From positions 1 to 28,197 of IMG/VR virus record IMGVR_UViG_3300031841_003411: DNA of 28,197 nucleotides; one strand, 5' to 3'. Under the pieces are notes generated by a model. That model made no database searches. It saw only the letters and a program-made list of their open reading frames with translations, and was not told where the DNA came from. The translations under genes and the position numbers were made by a program. The DNA is from a virus. Of this stretch, positions 1-7,328 are shown one piece after another (position 1 is the first letter of the stretch; the number at the start of each line of letters is the position of its first letter).

Positions 1-35
1 TGACTACTAATTGGTAATGCTGCTAAGGTTGCCAT
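1..35 (-). CDS. Start of a virion gene, cut by the window edge
   Basis: An ATG at 35-33 begins MATLAALPISS and stays open to base 1. The stop codon of the upstream tail gene overlaps this start in a TAATG arrangement, the same coupling used between the two genes before it. From its place after the gp12-like tail gene it is probably another virion protein, for example an internal or ejection protein. That is inference from T7-like gene order only, because just eleven residues are visible. Confidence 0.6.
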   Translation of the reverse strand, partial: MATLAALPISS

Positions 36-2080
36 TATGTTTTTACCTCAAGACCGATACTTAATATTTGAAAAGGCATAGGCGTGTCCTGCGTTAGTGT
101 TACATCCGCTTCGATACTCCATCCTGTTAGGTGGATTCGTTTTGTTTCTGTTTGTGGCGTAGGTGCGTCGAATTGATCTATACCGATTGTTTTATCTGCC
201 AGACGATGCCCGTTTACAATCACCCCGTTAGACTCGTACATATTCACCGCTACACGGTTAATTCGTTTTTTAGATGCTGCGTTAGGGCCATTTTGTAAGC
301 CGATATTAAGCGGCATTGTTTTAACAATAGGCTGGTATTCTAGCCCCGCTTCGATTGTGTCTGCTGTTCTACCAATAGTTATTTGGCCTGATGTCACAAC
401 TTGATCTGCTTGTACTGCGCCATCTGCTTTAACTTTTACTGTTTCGCCTTCTAAATGGTCAAGGCCGGTCAATGTGTCACTAGCCAGCCCGGTTCCGATA
501 ACCCCTGAATCGGTATTCAATAACTCGTTCTCGCCTTCAATGTAATAAACTGTATTGCCGTCTATATATCGCTCAACCAGCATGTAAACTTTAAAGTCCA
601 CAACGGCTACGGATTTTATTAATCCGCTCGCGCCTTCTGTTTTCCAGCTAGTGAAGGCAGTTACGTTTTCGCTAGCTAGTGTGTTAAAAACAGTCACGGT
701 GCCGTCATCATTCACCATAAACACATAGTTAGCATCTGAGCTTTCAGTGCCCACCCTTAATGCCATTTTTTTAGGGTTTTTGATAAGATGCGGCGCTAAT
801 ACTGAGATTGACCTTGATTCATTAGCCTGAAACTCGTTAATAAATACAAACTGATTAATCGCCTTCCCTGTGCGCTGAATAAATAGCGTAACACCGTCAA
901 TTGTGACAGGTCTTGCACGTTTGGCTCCTAACTTACTTTGTGGTAATACCGCGATATTTTCTGGCGTAATAGGTGATTCTGGAACATAGAACTCACCGCC
1001 TGATGTGAATACTTGTAATGATCGGTTAGAAAACATTGCCGTCACTGCGTTGATCTGGTCGCTGTCTAGTGTTGCTGTTATGCCTTCATCGTCTCTTGAC
1101 CGACCTTGATCGAAGTTAAAGAAGTCACCAACTCGACTGCTCCAAATAGTCGCAGGTCTTTCTTTTGAACCCCCAAACCACAACCTCCCCTCATGGAAAG
1201 TACAGGTCTTTGGCCAACCTCGCGTAGAACTCCACACGTCCTCCTTACGAGATACGCCTGTTTGGGTAACTGTTGTTACTACCTCAAACCCGGTGTTCTT
1301 GGTTGAAATCGGTGTTACTGTTAATTCATCCCAATCTTCGGCTGAATCGCCTGAGAATGTGATCTCATAAGTATCAAGTGTTGTCACAGTGTCAACGGTA
1401 ATACCAGTATTACCAGTATTAGGCAAAGCCAACAAAGCGTCAGCTATATCGTTCTGGTTAGTGGTATCGCTAGATGAAAGAACAATCTCTTCGGTTAATA
1501 TCCCGTTAAGGCTTATCTTATATCTATCGCCATAGTTATGATTAGCAAAGTTAATTTCCTGCGTATTGTTAACGGGCGTTGGGCTGCTACCGTCGTTAAA
1601 ATCATACTGAGGGATGTTAACTAATGGCGCTGTCGCTATTGTCCAGCTCGTGTCTGAACTACGAGTTATTGTCCTTGTTTCTACATCTTCATGCGTGATG
1701 ATGATTGTATCTGCCGACTGTATGTAATCAAACTCCTCAATCTGAGCCAGCGTCCAAGGCGTAACAAGGTAATCATTACCAGTACCATTGATGTTTGTTT
1801 GCAATACCCCGTCTTTAAATACTTGCATTTTGCCGTTTGAAAAAGCCAGCAAGTAATTTTGTTCAACATTAAACGAGAATGTTTCTAACCTTCCATTGCC
1901 TTCTGCTTCTGCCAGATACTCCATTCCGTAACGTTTTTTTACGCCGCCTTGTGGAATGGTCAACACATTGGTTGCTGTCTTTAGTCCATTGTAATAAGCT
2001 GCTAAGTCTACCCTTCCGGTTAATTGTGGCGTTAACTCGCCTCTAACCATTGAGCTTTGAAAGGTCCATAAATCAGCCAT
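35..2080 (-). CDS. Tail tubular protein B-like (nozzle) protein
   Basis: A 681-residue soluble, beta-rich protein with no signal peptide or membrane segment. The N-terminus, with WTFQSSMVRGELTPQL at residues 5-20 and TIPQGGVKKRYG at 41-52, matches the conserved start of tail nozzle-like proteins in podoviruses related to T7 gp12. The gene follows capsid and gp11-like genes as in T7, and overlaps its upstream neighbour by one base (TAATG), so translation is probably coupled. Expected role: the distal tail tube below the adaptor ring, through which DNA leaves. The family call rests on the N-terminus, the length and synteny; the middle part (about residues 160-280) looks like an extra beta domain. 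Confidence 0.65.
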   Translation of the reverse strand: MADLWTFQSSMVRGELTPQLTGRVDLAAYYNGLKTATNVLTIPQGGVKKRYGMEYLAEAEGNGRLETFSFNVEQNYLLAFSNGKMQVFKDGVLQTNINGTGNDYLVTPWTLAQIEEFDYIQSADTIIITHEDVETRTITRSSDTSWTIATAPLVNIPQYDFNDGSSPTPVNNTQEINFANHNYGDRYKISLNGILTEEIVLSSSDTTNQNDIADALLALPNTGNTGITVDTVTTLDTYEITFSGDSAEDWDELTVTPISTKNTGFEVVTTVTQTGVSRKEDVWSSTRGWPKTCTFHEGRLWFGGSKERPATIWSSRVGDFFNFDQGRSRDDEGITATLDSDQINAVTAMFSNRSLQVFTSGGEFYVPESPITPENIAVLPQSKLGAKRARPVTIDGVTLFIQRTGKAINQFVFINEFQANESRSISVLAPHLIKNPKKMALRVGTESSDANYVFMVNDDGTVTVFNTLASENVTAFTSWKTEGASGLIKSVAVVDFKVYMLVERYIDGNTVYYIEGENELLNTDSGVIGTGLASDTLTGLDHLEGETVKVKADGAVQADQVVTSGQITIGRTADTIEAGLEYQPIVKTMPLNIGLQNGPNAASKKRINRVAVNMYESNGVIVNGHRLADKTIGIDQFDAPTPQTETKRIHLTGWSIEADVTLTQDTPMPFQILSIGLEVKT

Positions 2081-2649
2081 TAATACGTTCCGCCATTCCG
2101 CACGTCTGTAAACGGGCTATCCACAATAGCTGTTTGTGGTCTGCCCTGTGAGTCTATGCTCTTAGCTTTTGATAGCGCTAATTGTGCCAATCGTGCGTAA
2201 TACTCTGCTTTGTTTCTATCTTCTGTTATTGAGATAGCAAAGTCTGACGCTAATCTGTACTGTAAAGCGTCAATAAAGTGCGCTGGTAATACTGTTTCAC
2301 TAGGCTTATGCGTATAGCTAACAATCATATTCGACTCGTTACAATAAAGTAATGAGCCGCTTATTGTGTAATTAGTGTGCGGCATTGTTCGCCACAACCT
2401 GAGCATATCAGTTGGTAACTGGTACGCTGTGCTAAATCCTGTTTCTTTGTCTGGTGCTTGAGAGAGCTTGCTTAACTCTTGCTCTTTAAAAGCAAATGAC
2501 CAAGGATGTGAAGATAATAATGATTCATAGATAGTAGGGTACAAGTTAGCCGATACAGTTGGCCCGGCACCTGCTTCGGTGAATGAAGATATAGGGCTAT
2601 CCCCAACTAATAATAATGCGTTTGAGCATATACTAATACCTGTCGCCAC
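2080..2649 (-). CDS. Tail tubular protein A-like head-tail adaptor
   Basis: 189 residues. The N-terminus (ICSNALLLVGDSPISSF, residues 7-23) is typical of gp11-like tail adaptor proteins of T7-like phages: a helix with ALLLVG followed by a Ser/Pro turn. A later HPWSFAFKEQEL stretch (about 48-59) and the AYQLPTDMLRLWR segment are also typical. Such proteins form the ring joining the portal to the nozzle. The gene lies directly before the nozzle gene and overlaps it by one base. The C-terminus (TDVRNGGTY) is short and lacks a fused domain. Sequence pattern and synteny agree. Confidence 0.7.
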   Translation of the reverse strand: MATGISICSNALLLVGDSPISSFTEAGAGPTVSANLYPTIYESLLSSHPWSFAFKEQELSKLSQAPDKETGFSTAYQLPTDMLRLWRTMPHTNYTISGSLLYCNESNMIVSYTHKPSETVLPAHFIDALQYRLASDFAISITEDRNKAEYYARLAQLALSKAKSIDSQGRPQTAIVDSPFTDVRNGGTY

Positions 2650-2688
2650 AATTCCCCCTTGATTCAGGCGTTAACCTGATGTTAATGA

Positions 2689-2713
2689 TATGCGCCCCAA
2701 TTAGAGGCGCATA
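2689..2713 (-). terminator. Hairpin between capsid and tail genes
   Basis: Arms TATGCGCC and GGCGCATA form a strong 8-bp stem with a short loop in the gap between the capsid-associated gene (ends 2725) and the gp11-like gene (starts 2649). A second, weaker stem CAGG/CCTG lies just beyond, at about 2664-2678. There is no long T run on the minus strand, so this is more likely a partial terminator or an RNA-processing or stability element that sets capsid against tail expression than a full stop. Confidence 0.45.
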
Positions 2714-2724
2714 CCCTCCCTTAT

Positions 2725-2988
2725 TTAGTCAGTATCCGTTTCAGTTACTGCTAAACCATCTGACACATCAACAACACCTGAAGCATTACTCAAAACGCTT
2801 ACAAAAGACGTTGTGGGTGTGGCTGTGTCTACAACTAAGATCACGTCACGAATATTCAATACATCTGAAAGATCGTTAAAGTAACCTGATGTGTTCACCG
2901 TTGCGATTGCGTCTGCTGAGCTATACGTATGAATACGCACGCCATTAGCGCGACCGTCAGGTGAGAATCCAGATAATGCAAAAGCCAT
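2725..2988 (-). CDS. Small capsid-associated protein
   Basis: 87 residues, starting MAFALSGFSP and ending TETDTD. It contains SADAIATVNTSGYFNDLSD (residues 24-42), a pattern seen in small proteins encoded next to the major capsid gene of many podoviruses; they are probably decoration or stabilising proteins, but their role is not well defined. It starts two bases after the capsid stop codon, so the two are co-translated. No membrane segment or cysteine is visible. The placement is firm and the function is inferred. Confidence 0.55.
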   Translation of the reverse strand: MAFALSGFSPDGRANGVRIHTYSSADAIATVNTSGYFNDLSDVLNIRDVILVVDTATPTTSFVSVLSNASGVVDVSDGLAVTETDTD

Positions 2989-2990
2989 GA

Positions 2991-3854
2991 TTATACCCCC
3001 TCGTCATATTGAATTTTAACGATGCCCTGTGGTTCACGAGCAACCGCGCCAGCTTTAAATAGACCATTCGCCAACCAAGACGTTTTTTGTGCTACCCAAT
3101 CAATAGTCGTTTTCATGTCAAGACCAATAGCAAGACCAATAGCTGACTTTTGATAGGCAAATGCTACACGGTCGGATGCTGCGCCCGGTAAGCCGCCCTC
3201 AGTACGTGTGCCGATCTTCTTAAACTTGAAGCCCATGTAAGAATCTAAGTCACCATCAACTAAGGCTTTAACAACGCCATAGTCTGAGCTAGTAACAGTG
3301 GTATCTTCTAGTAACTTCTGAAGAGCTTGGGCACGTAATACAATGTAGCGATCTGAAGATTCAGCCTCAATATCATCCAAGTGACCAGCGGCGCTACGAA
3401 TAGCGGATAAATCAAAGTTACGTGTAGCTGAAATATCAAAGACTCGACCAGTATCGGGGTCCTCATCGTTAGTAGATGCGAATGTTACTGCTGCCATTGC
3501 GTCAATGATAATCTGATCTTCACGACGACGAATAGCATTAGCGATAGTCATTGCTAATTCTTGCTTTTCATCGAAATTAACTTCTGCTTGATCGAAAATG
3601 TCTGTGTACTCAGGCGCGTTCCAGTTGGCTAAGGTAGCTGTTTGGCGATCATGCCCGATATCCATAGGCGTAACATCTGCTTGTGATGCTTTTTGATTAG
3701 CAACACCTTTGCCCATGCGTGTGAATTTATAAGACTCGCCTACCACCCCTGTTCGATTAGTGACTGTCTCACGTAGATTGCCTTGCCCTTGATATTGATG
3801 TTTAACCTCTTGGTCGAACTCAATAACGGCGGCATTAGATAGAAATTTACTCAT
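2991..3854 (-). CDS. Major capsid protein
   Basis: 287 residues, starting MSKFLSNAAVIEFDQEVKH. Visible hallmarks are an early FDQEVKHQYQGQG segment, the RMGKGVANQKASQADVTPMD region (47-66), a helical IANAIRRREDQIIIDAM spine-helix-like stretch (about 104-120) and a C-terminal TSWLANGLFKAGAVA. This is the pattern of HK97-fold capsid proteins of T7-like and related podoviruses, though shorter than T7 gp10. A consensus promoter lies about 135 bases upstream, giving high late expression separate from the rest of the operon. Flanking scaffold and portal genes upstream and tail genes downstream support the call. Confidence 0.8.
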   Translation of the reverse strand: MSKFLSNAAVIEFDQEVKHQYQGQGNLRETVTNRTGVVGESYKFTRMGKGVANQKASQADVTPMDIGHDRQTATLANWNAPEYTDIFDQAEVNFDEKQELAMTIANAIRRREDQIIIDAMAAVTFASTNDEDPDTGRVFDISATRNFDLSAIRSAAGHLDDIEAESSDRYIVLRAQALQKLLEDTTVTSSDYGVVKALVDGDLDSYMGFKFKKIGTRTEGGLPGAASDRVAFAYQKSAIGLAIGLDMKTTIDWVAQKTSWLANGLFKAGAVAREPQGIVKIQYDEGV

Positions 3855-3989
3855 TTTAATAGCCTCTTATATTTTAATAAAACTTTTGTTTAGTTTTACC
3901 AGTGACCGAAATCGGGTGGCTTAACTAATCTTTTTAGTCTGCCTTCCACAATTCCGGCCATAAGAGGGTATCGGATAGAAGTTAGTTAG

Positions 3990-4018
3990 ATATTAATACT
4001 ATTTTGATCTAGTGTCAA
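3990..4018 (-). promoter_or_regulatory. Consensus sigma-70 promoter for the capsid gene
   Basis: On the minus strand there is TTGACA (4018-4013), a 17-base spacer, then TAATAT (3995-3990). Both boxes are essentially consensus. It drives the capsid gene and downstream tail genes with a leader of about 130 bases. Two direct copies of TGACGTTATT at 4024-4033 and 4039-4048 (plus-strand reading) sit immediately upstream, at a 15-base step, and could be activator or repressor half-sites. Confidence 0.75.
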
Positions 4019-4071
4019 CTTTTTGACGTTATTCATCATGACGTTATTGCTATTAGTCAATATTTTGGCTG

Positions 4072-4980
4072 CTATATATCCTCGTTCCTGTCTTTAATAA
4101 CGCCCCTAACAACGCCTCTAATACGAGCGTATGCCTTGCTTACGCCTACAAATGGGACGTAGAGCGTATTTAGTATGCCTGTGAGAGTGATGCTTCCTGC
4201 AAGATTAAGCATCGTCGCAAAAATAGTATCTAAGATACCTGTCGGCGTTATCGAGCCAGACTTTAATAATTCAACTCGTTTTAATATTGAACCGCTTGGT
4301 GTAACACTGCCTACGGTTGATTTGTTGATTTGCTTGGCGATTAGTCCGCTTGGCGTAAAAGAACCTAATAATGACTTGCTGACGCGCTTTAATAACGATC
4401 CTGTCGCAGTTATTGCACCTGATACACTCTGTAGCACCACAACCTTAGTATTTACTATGCCTGAAGGGGTAATACTGCCTGATTTATCTAAATTAACTTG
4501 CTTCTGAATAACGCCGCTTGGAGTCATTGAGCCAGATTCTGACTTGATAACGAGCTTTTCTAATGCCCCAGCAGGAGTTAACGAGCCTGTGACAGTCTGT
4601 GGCGTGGTAGTTGCTCCCGCCGTAACAGTAACAATCTGATTACCATTTTCAAAAGAGGCCGCAGAGCTTTGACCAACTGCTCTTATGTGGACGTAATAAG
4701 TACCTCCACCATCACCTGTAACTGTGACCGAGTGTGTTATGGTGCTATCAGTTCCGACGGTAGGATTAGTTGTAACCGATAAAGAGCCTACATCACTGGT
4801 AGGTATTGCGCTATATGGCCCACCCGATACAGTGGCGAACTCCCAATGTAAATCTACGGATTCTTCCCCACCATGACCCGCCTGTGTATAGGTGCAGGAC
4901 ATTGTAAACGTCTGACCTGTGTCGATTGCTGGGTCTGACGCTGGGGCGGTAAGCGTTACGCCTGTGAGGTCTTGAGCCAT
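4072..4980 (-). CDS. Ig-like domain protein with eight GSITPSG repeats
   Basis: 302 residues. Residues 5-122 look like one Ig-type beta sandwich, with the usual Cys (29), Trp (46) and a late Tyr-Tyr strand (95-96). Residues 132-270 hold eight copies of a motif like GSITPSGIL, at a step of 18-20 residues, each followed by a variable KxV-type strand. A basic tail (SKAYARIRGVVRGVIKDR) ends the protein. No signal peptide or membrane segment. Placed between capsid and scaffold genes, it is probably a virion surface or decoration protein, possibly binding carbohydrate or host surface. The function is inferred from Ig-like domains in other phage head and tail proteins. Confidence 0.6.
   Translation of the reverse strand: MAQDLTGVTLTAPASDPAIDTGQTFTMSCTYTQAGHGGEESVDLHWEFATVSGGPYSAIPTSDVGSLSVTTNPTVGTDSTITHSVTVTGDGGGTYYVHIRAVGQSSAASFENGNQIVTVTAGATTTPQTVTGSLTPAGALEKLVIKSESGSMTPSGVIQKQVNLDKSGSITPSGIVNTKVVVLQSVSGAITATGSLLKRVSKSLLGSFTPSGLIAKQINKSTVGSVTPSGSILKRVELLKSGSITPTGILDTIFATMLNLAGSITLTGILNTLYVPFVGVSKAYARIRGVVRGVIKDRNEDI
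4171..4587 (-). repeat. Coding repeat, eight units of 54-60 bases
   Basis: The region encodes eight consecutive copies of a G(S/A)xT(P/A)(S/T)G-type motif. First residues are at 132, 150, 168, 188, 206, 224, 242 and 262 of the 302-residue protein, so steps are 18, 18, 20, 18, 18, 18 and 20. The DNA copies have diverged, so the repeat is kept at the protein level. Confidence 0.8.
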
Positions 4981-5252
4981 TAAACAACCCTAAGTTGACA
5001 ACGCTCGGTAAATCCAGCCTCTCTTGCTTGCTTGTTTATCATGTCTATATCAGCTTGATGTCTCGGATATTGACTACACCCTTTCGGCTTGCCAGATAAG
5101 TGTAATCCACATAAGCCGCCTTGAGTTAATTCTGAACATGGGCCAGCTAATCCAGGGATATGATGCGTAGCTTTACAGCAAACAGAATGACACACGTCGA
5201 TAGGACAAGACTTAGTGCCATCCTCTGCTGTTATGTAACCCTCTACTTTCAT
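4980..5252 (-). CDS. Cys-rich small protein, possible metal-cluster fold
   Basis: 90 residues with eight cysteines at 16, 21, 25, 26, 39, 48, 59 and 85. The arrangement CPIDVCHSVCC, then a GPC, a GLCGLH and a GCSQYP segment recalls the YkgJ-type zinc or iron-sulphur cluster family, but spacing does not match well enough to be sure. It overlaps the Ig-repeat gene by one base at its 3' end and follows a ten-codon ORF at its 5' end. Cys-rich proteins are unusual inside a head gene cluster; a role in virion assembly or metal binding is speculative. Confidence 0.5.
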   Translation of the reverse strand: MKVEGYITAEDGTKSCPIDVCHSVCCKATHHIPGLAGPCSELTQGGLCGLHLSGKPKGCSQYPRHQADIDMINKQAREAGFTERCQLRVV

Positions 5253-5281
5253 TGGCTTGCTACTGCTATAACATCATCCAT
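5249..5281 (-). CDS. Ten-codon ORF coupled to the Cys-rich gene
   Basis: ATG at 5281 begins MDDVIAVASQ and its TGA overlaps the ATG of the Cys-rich gene. It is preceded by an excellent AGGAGG placed inside the last codons of the upstream structural gene. Either it is a translated coupling peptide delivering ribosomes to the next start, or the strong ribosome binding site serves the next gene after internal slippage. Protein function is unlikely. Confidence 0.3.
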   Translation of the reverse strand: MDDVIAVASQ

Positions 5282-5282
5282 A

Positions 5283-5828
5283 TTAGCCTCCTGAGGGCAC
5301 CGTTAGCTCATACGTGAACTGAATAGCGTCATCAGTGGCTAAGTTAATAGCTGCAAATACCGATCTGTCCATTAACGTTCCTGCTGTTGACGCATCAAAC
5401 AAACCATGCTCAACTACTGCCCTTGGAGCTGTTGCTGTCACCGTCCCTACGCTTTGATAAATGTTAGCGCTTGCGCCTTCTGCTTGCGTCCCGTTGGTTC
5501 GTGTCTCTACGGCTGTAACAAGGGCAGTGTCGCCTATTGACTCGGCTGTGCCACCTGTACCCATTTCATGAAAGCTGAAATTGGCTATTTGACCAGTAGA
5601 CGACTGGAGCTGATCAACAAGGAAATTAACAAAGGCGGTAGTTACCACCTTAGTAGACACAATGCCTAGCTCCTCTATATCGCCATTTGCTCGAATAACT
5701 TTAGCCATTAAGCGAGACTCAGGCATAACTGCGCCTGATTGATAGCCGCCGGACCCTAACGGCCTAGCAATTTGTTTCGCTGTCAGTCTTAAATACTGAC
5801 AAACAAGTTTATATAAGTTATTTAGCAT
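5283..5828 (-). CDS. Conserved phage structural protein, unknown role
   Basis: 181 residues from the ATG at 5828, which has an AGAGG nine bases upstream; the longer frame to 5882 begins with GTG and has no ribosome binding site. A short helical start is followed by MAKVIRANGDIEELG and VVTTAFVNFLVDQL, then a beta-rich half ending QFTYELTVPSGG. Proteins of this type occur among podovirus head genes as hypothetical virion proteins. It sits between scaffold-side genes and the capsid. No catalytic motif seen. Confidence 0.55.
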   Translation of the reverse strand: MLNNLYKLVCQYLRLTAKQIARPLGSGGYQSGAVMPESRLMAKVIRANGDIEELGIVSTKVVTTAFVNFLVDQLQSSTGQIANFSFHEMGTGGTAESIGDTALVTAVETRTNGTQAEGASANIYQSVGTVTATAPRAVVEHGLFDASTAGTLMDRSVFAAINLATDDAIQFTYELTVPSGG

Positions 5829-5907
5829 TATCCCCGTCCTCTCTTTTTCCAACCTCTGATTAAACAAAAACCAACCCACCACGAATTAAGCTTTATAAAT
5901 AGTTTCT

Positions 5908-6216
5908 TCATCTGCTTATCCTGTAGTTGATGGTGCCTGACGAATAGCTTGTACAGTTGAACCTATAAAGAACATGATACTCATGCTCTTCGACTACTCC
6001 GTTAATATCGTCTGTATAAGTAGCTGGATTAGGCACGCTGTCTTTACTAGCAACATGCCATGTGCTGCCATCATCGAATGACTTTTCTAGACTAATGGTC
6101 GCTACTGCTCCTGAGAAGTCCAGCAAAACATTCCCGCTGCCGTTTAGCTCTACTGACTCGGTAGCACCTGTGCTGGTTATTGTGCCGCCGATTGATCTAA
6201 CAGCCATCTTAGCCAC
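5908..6216 (-). CDS. Hypothetical beta-rich protein of the head operon
   Basis: 102 residues. Alternating hydrophobic strands (VELNGSGNVLLDFSGAVATI; YHVLYRFNCTSYSSGTINYR) suggest a small beta sandwich, as in phage head-decoration or fibre-base proteins. Its start overlaps the end of the scaffold gene by eight bases, so it belongs to the same translation-coupled operon. I do not recognise a family. Confidence 0.5.
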   Translation of the reverse strand: MAKMAVRSIGGTITSTGATESVELNGSGNVLLDFSGAVATISLEKSFDDGSTWHVASKDSVPNPATYTDDINGVVEEHEYHVLYRFNCTSYSSGTINYRISR

Positions 6217-7039
6217 CTACCACAACACGATGCTCACCAGAACCCCACAAGGCATCGCGTTTCTTTTCGTATTCCGCTTTGAATGAAGGGTCGCTGTTGA
6301 TCTTCCTGTTGCCGAATTCATCCTTAGCAAATAGCATTGACTTAACTTCTTCTTCAGTTACACCGCCAGCACTTTGAAGATCAGCGGATGATAACGGTGC
6401 CGAACGAGTTAACCCGATCATGTGCTCTAATGCTTTAACACTAGCTGCGGTTGCTGTCATCTGCTGGAAGCCTTCGACTAAATCCTCGCTTAGATTAGCA
6501 CTGGCCCACGCACTAAGATTATTTAGTCGTGTTTGTGCGTTATTACCAAGAGCTTTTATTTCATCTTGCTTGCTTTGTTCTAATGCTTGTGCCTCTGCGA
6601 TCTTTGTAATTGAATACAACTCGACCATTTCATTAAAGCCTTTCTGACTCATGTTTGAGTTCTTGGCAAATTCTTTAGCTTCTGCCAAGATTGGGTCGTC
6701 GTCGTCAATCTGTACGCCTTGCTCTTGTAATGATTCGCTCAACTCTAGCGCGTAATCTTCAGGTGCCCCGGTAAACGAGCCGAACTTACTTTCTAGCTCT
6801 GTGTAAGCCTTAGCCTGTTCTGACACTGTTTTATACTTATCAGCTTTGAACCATTCAGGCGGCTCACCTTCGCCAGCTATGCCCTCGTTATAGCTCCATG
6901 TCGGGGTTTCTTGTTCACCATTAACAGCTTCAGCAACTAACTGTTCGTTAGTTTTCTGGTCTGTTTGCTCGGTTGCTGCCTGTTCGGTTGTTGTTTGTTC
7001 ACCTGCTGCTGGTTCTGCTTGTTCGCTTTCTTCACTCAT
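6209..7039 (-). CDS. Capsid assembly scaffolding protein
   Basis: 276 residues, very acidic. The N-terminus (residues 2-45) is almost wholly Glu, Gln, Thr and Ala and likely disordered; the middle has PEWFKADKYKTVSEQAKAY and a GAPEDYAL signature typical of podovirus scaffolds; the rest is predicted helical. Such proteins shape the procapsid and leave before DNA packaging. Position between portal and capsid matches T7 gp9. It overlaps the next upstream gene by eight bases. Confidence 0.75.
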   Translation of the reverse strand: MSEESEQAEPAAGEQTTTEQAATEQTDQKTNEQLVAEAVNGEQETPTWSYNEGIAGEGEPPEWFKADKYKTVSEQAKAYTELESKFGSFTGAPEDYALELSESLQEQGVQIDDDDPILAEAKEFAKNSNMSQKGFNEMVELYSITKIAEAQALEQSKQDEIKALGNNAQTRLNNLSAWASANLSEDLVEGFQQMTATAASVKALEHMIGLTRSAPLSSADLQSAGGVTEEEVKSMLFAKDEFGNRKINSDPSFKAEYEKKRDALWGSGEHRVVVGG

Positions 7040-7328
7040 TGCCTGACTCCACGCGCTTGATTGTTAATAATATTTGACGGATAAAACGTTTCTGACCTTC
7101 ATTAATACCAATTTCGACATATCCCATGTTTGGCTCTGCTGTGCTATTTAAGATCAGGGCCTCTTTCCACATAGCTAGAAGCTCTTTGCCTTTCTCGTTC
7201 TGCTCGAAAACAGCATGAATCAAGTAGTCGATCTTCTCAGCTTTAGCTTGAAGCTCTGCCTTTTGCTTACGTACTTCTTCTTGGTCAACCTCAATCCCAA
7301 GTTCATCAAAGAAATTCCTATCCTGCAA
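7032..7328 (-). CDS. Small helical protein between portal and scaffold
   Basis: 98 residues. The first 40 are charged and helical, then FEQNEKGKELLAMWKEAL and a C-terminal INEGQKRFIRQILLTIKRVE. The pattern of a G-x-x-L helix, a loop and a final GxRxxxxxI helix resembles the small Bbp19-type phage proteins found next to scaffold genes; that match is suggestive only. It overlaps the portal gene end by eleven bases and the scaffold start by eight. Confidence 0.5.
   Translation of the reverse strand: MQDRNFFDELGIEVDQEEVRKQKAELQAKAEKIDYLIHAVFEQNEKGKELLAMWKEALILNSTAEPNMGYVEIGINEGQKRFIRQILLTIKRVESGNE

Noticed and set aside
1681-1869. Open frame within the nozzle gene on the same strand
   Set aside because: Overlaps a well-supported long gene and has no start signal or motif, unlike the HNH frame in the intein.
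4175-4507. 110-codon plus-strand frame opposite the GSITPSG repeat
   Set aside because: It is the antisense of a coding repeat, which keeps the opposite frame open by composition.
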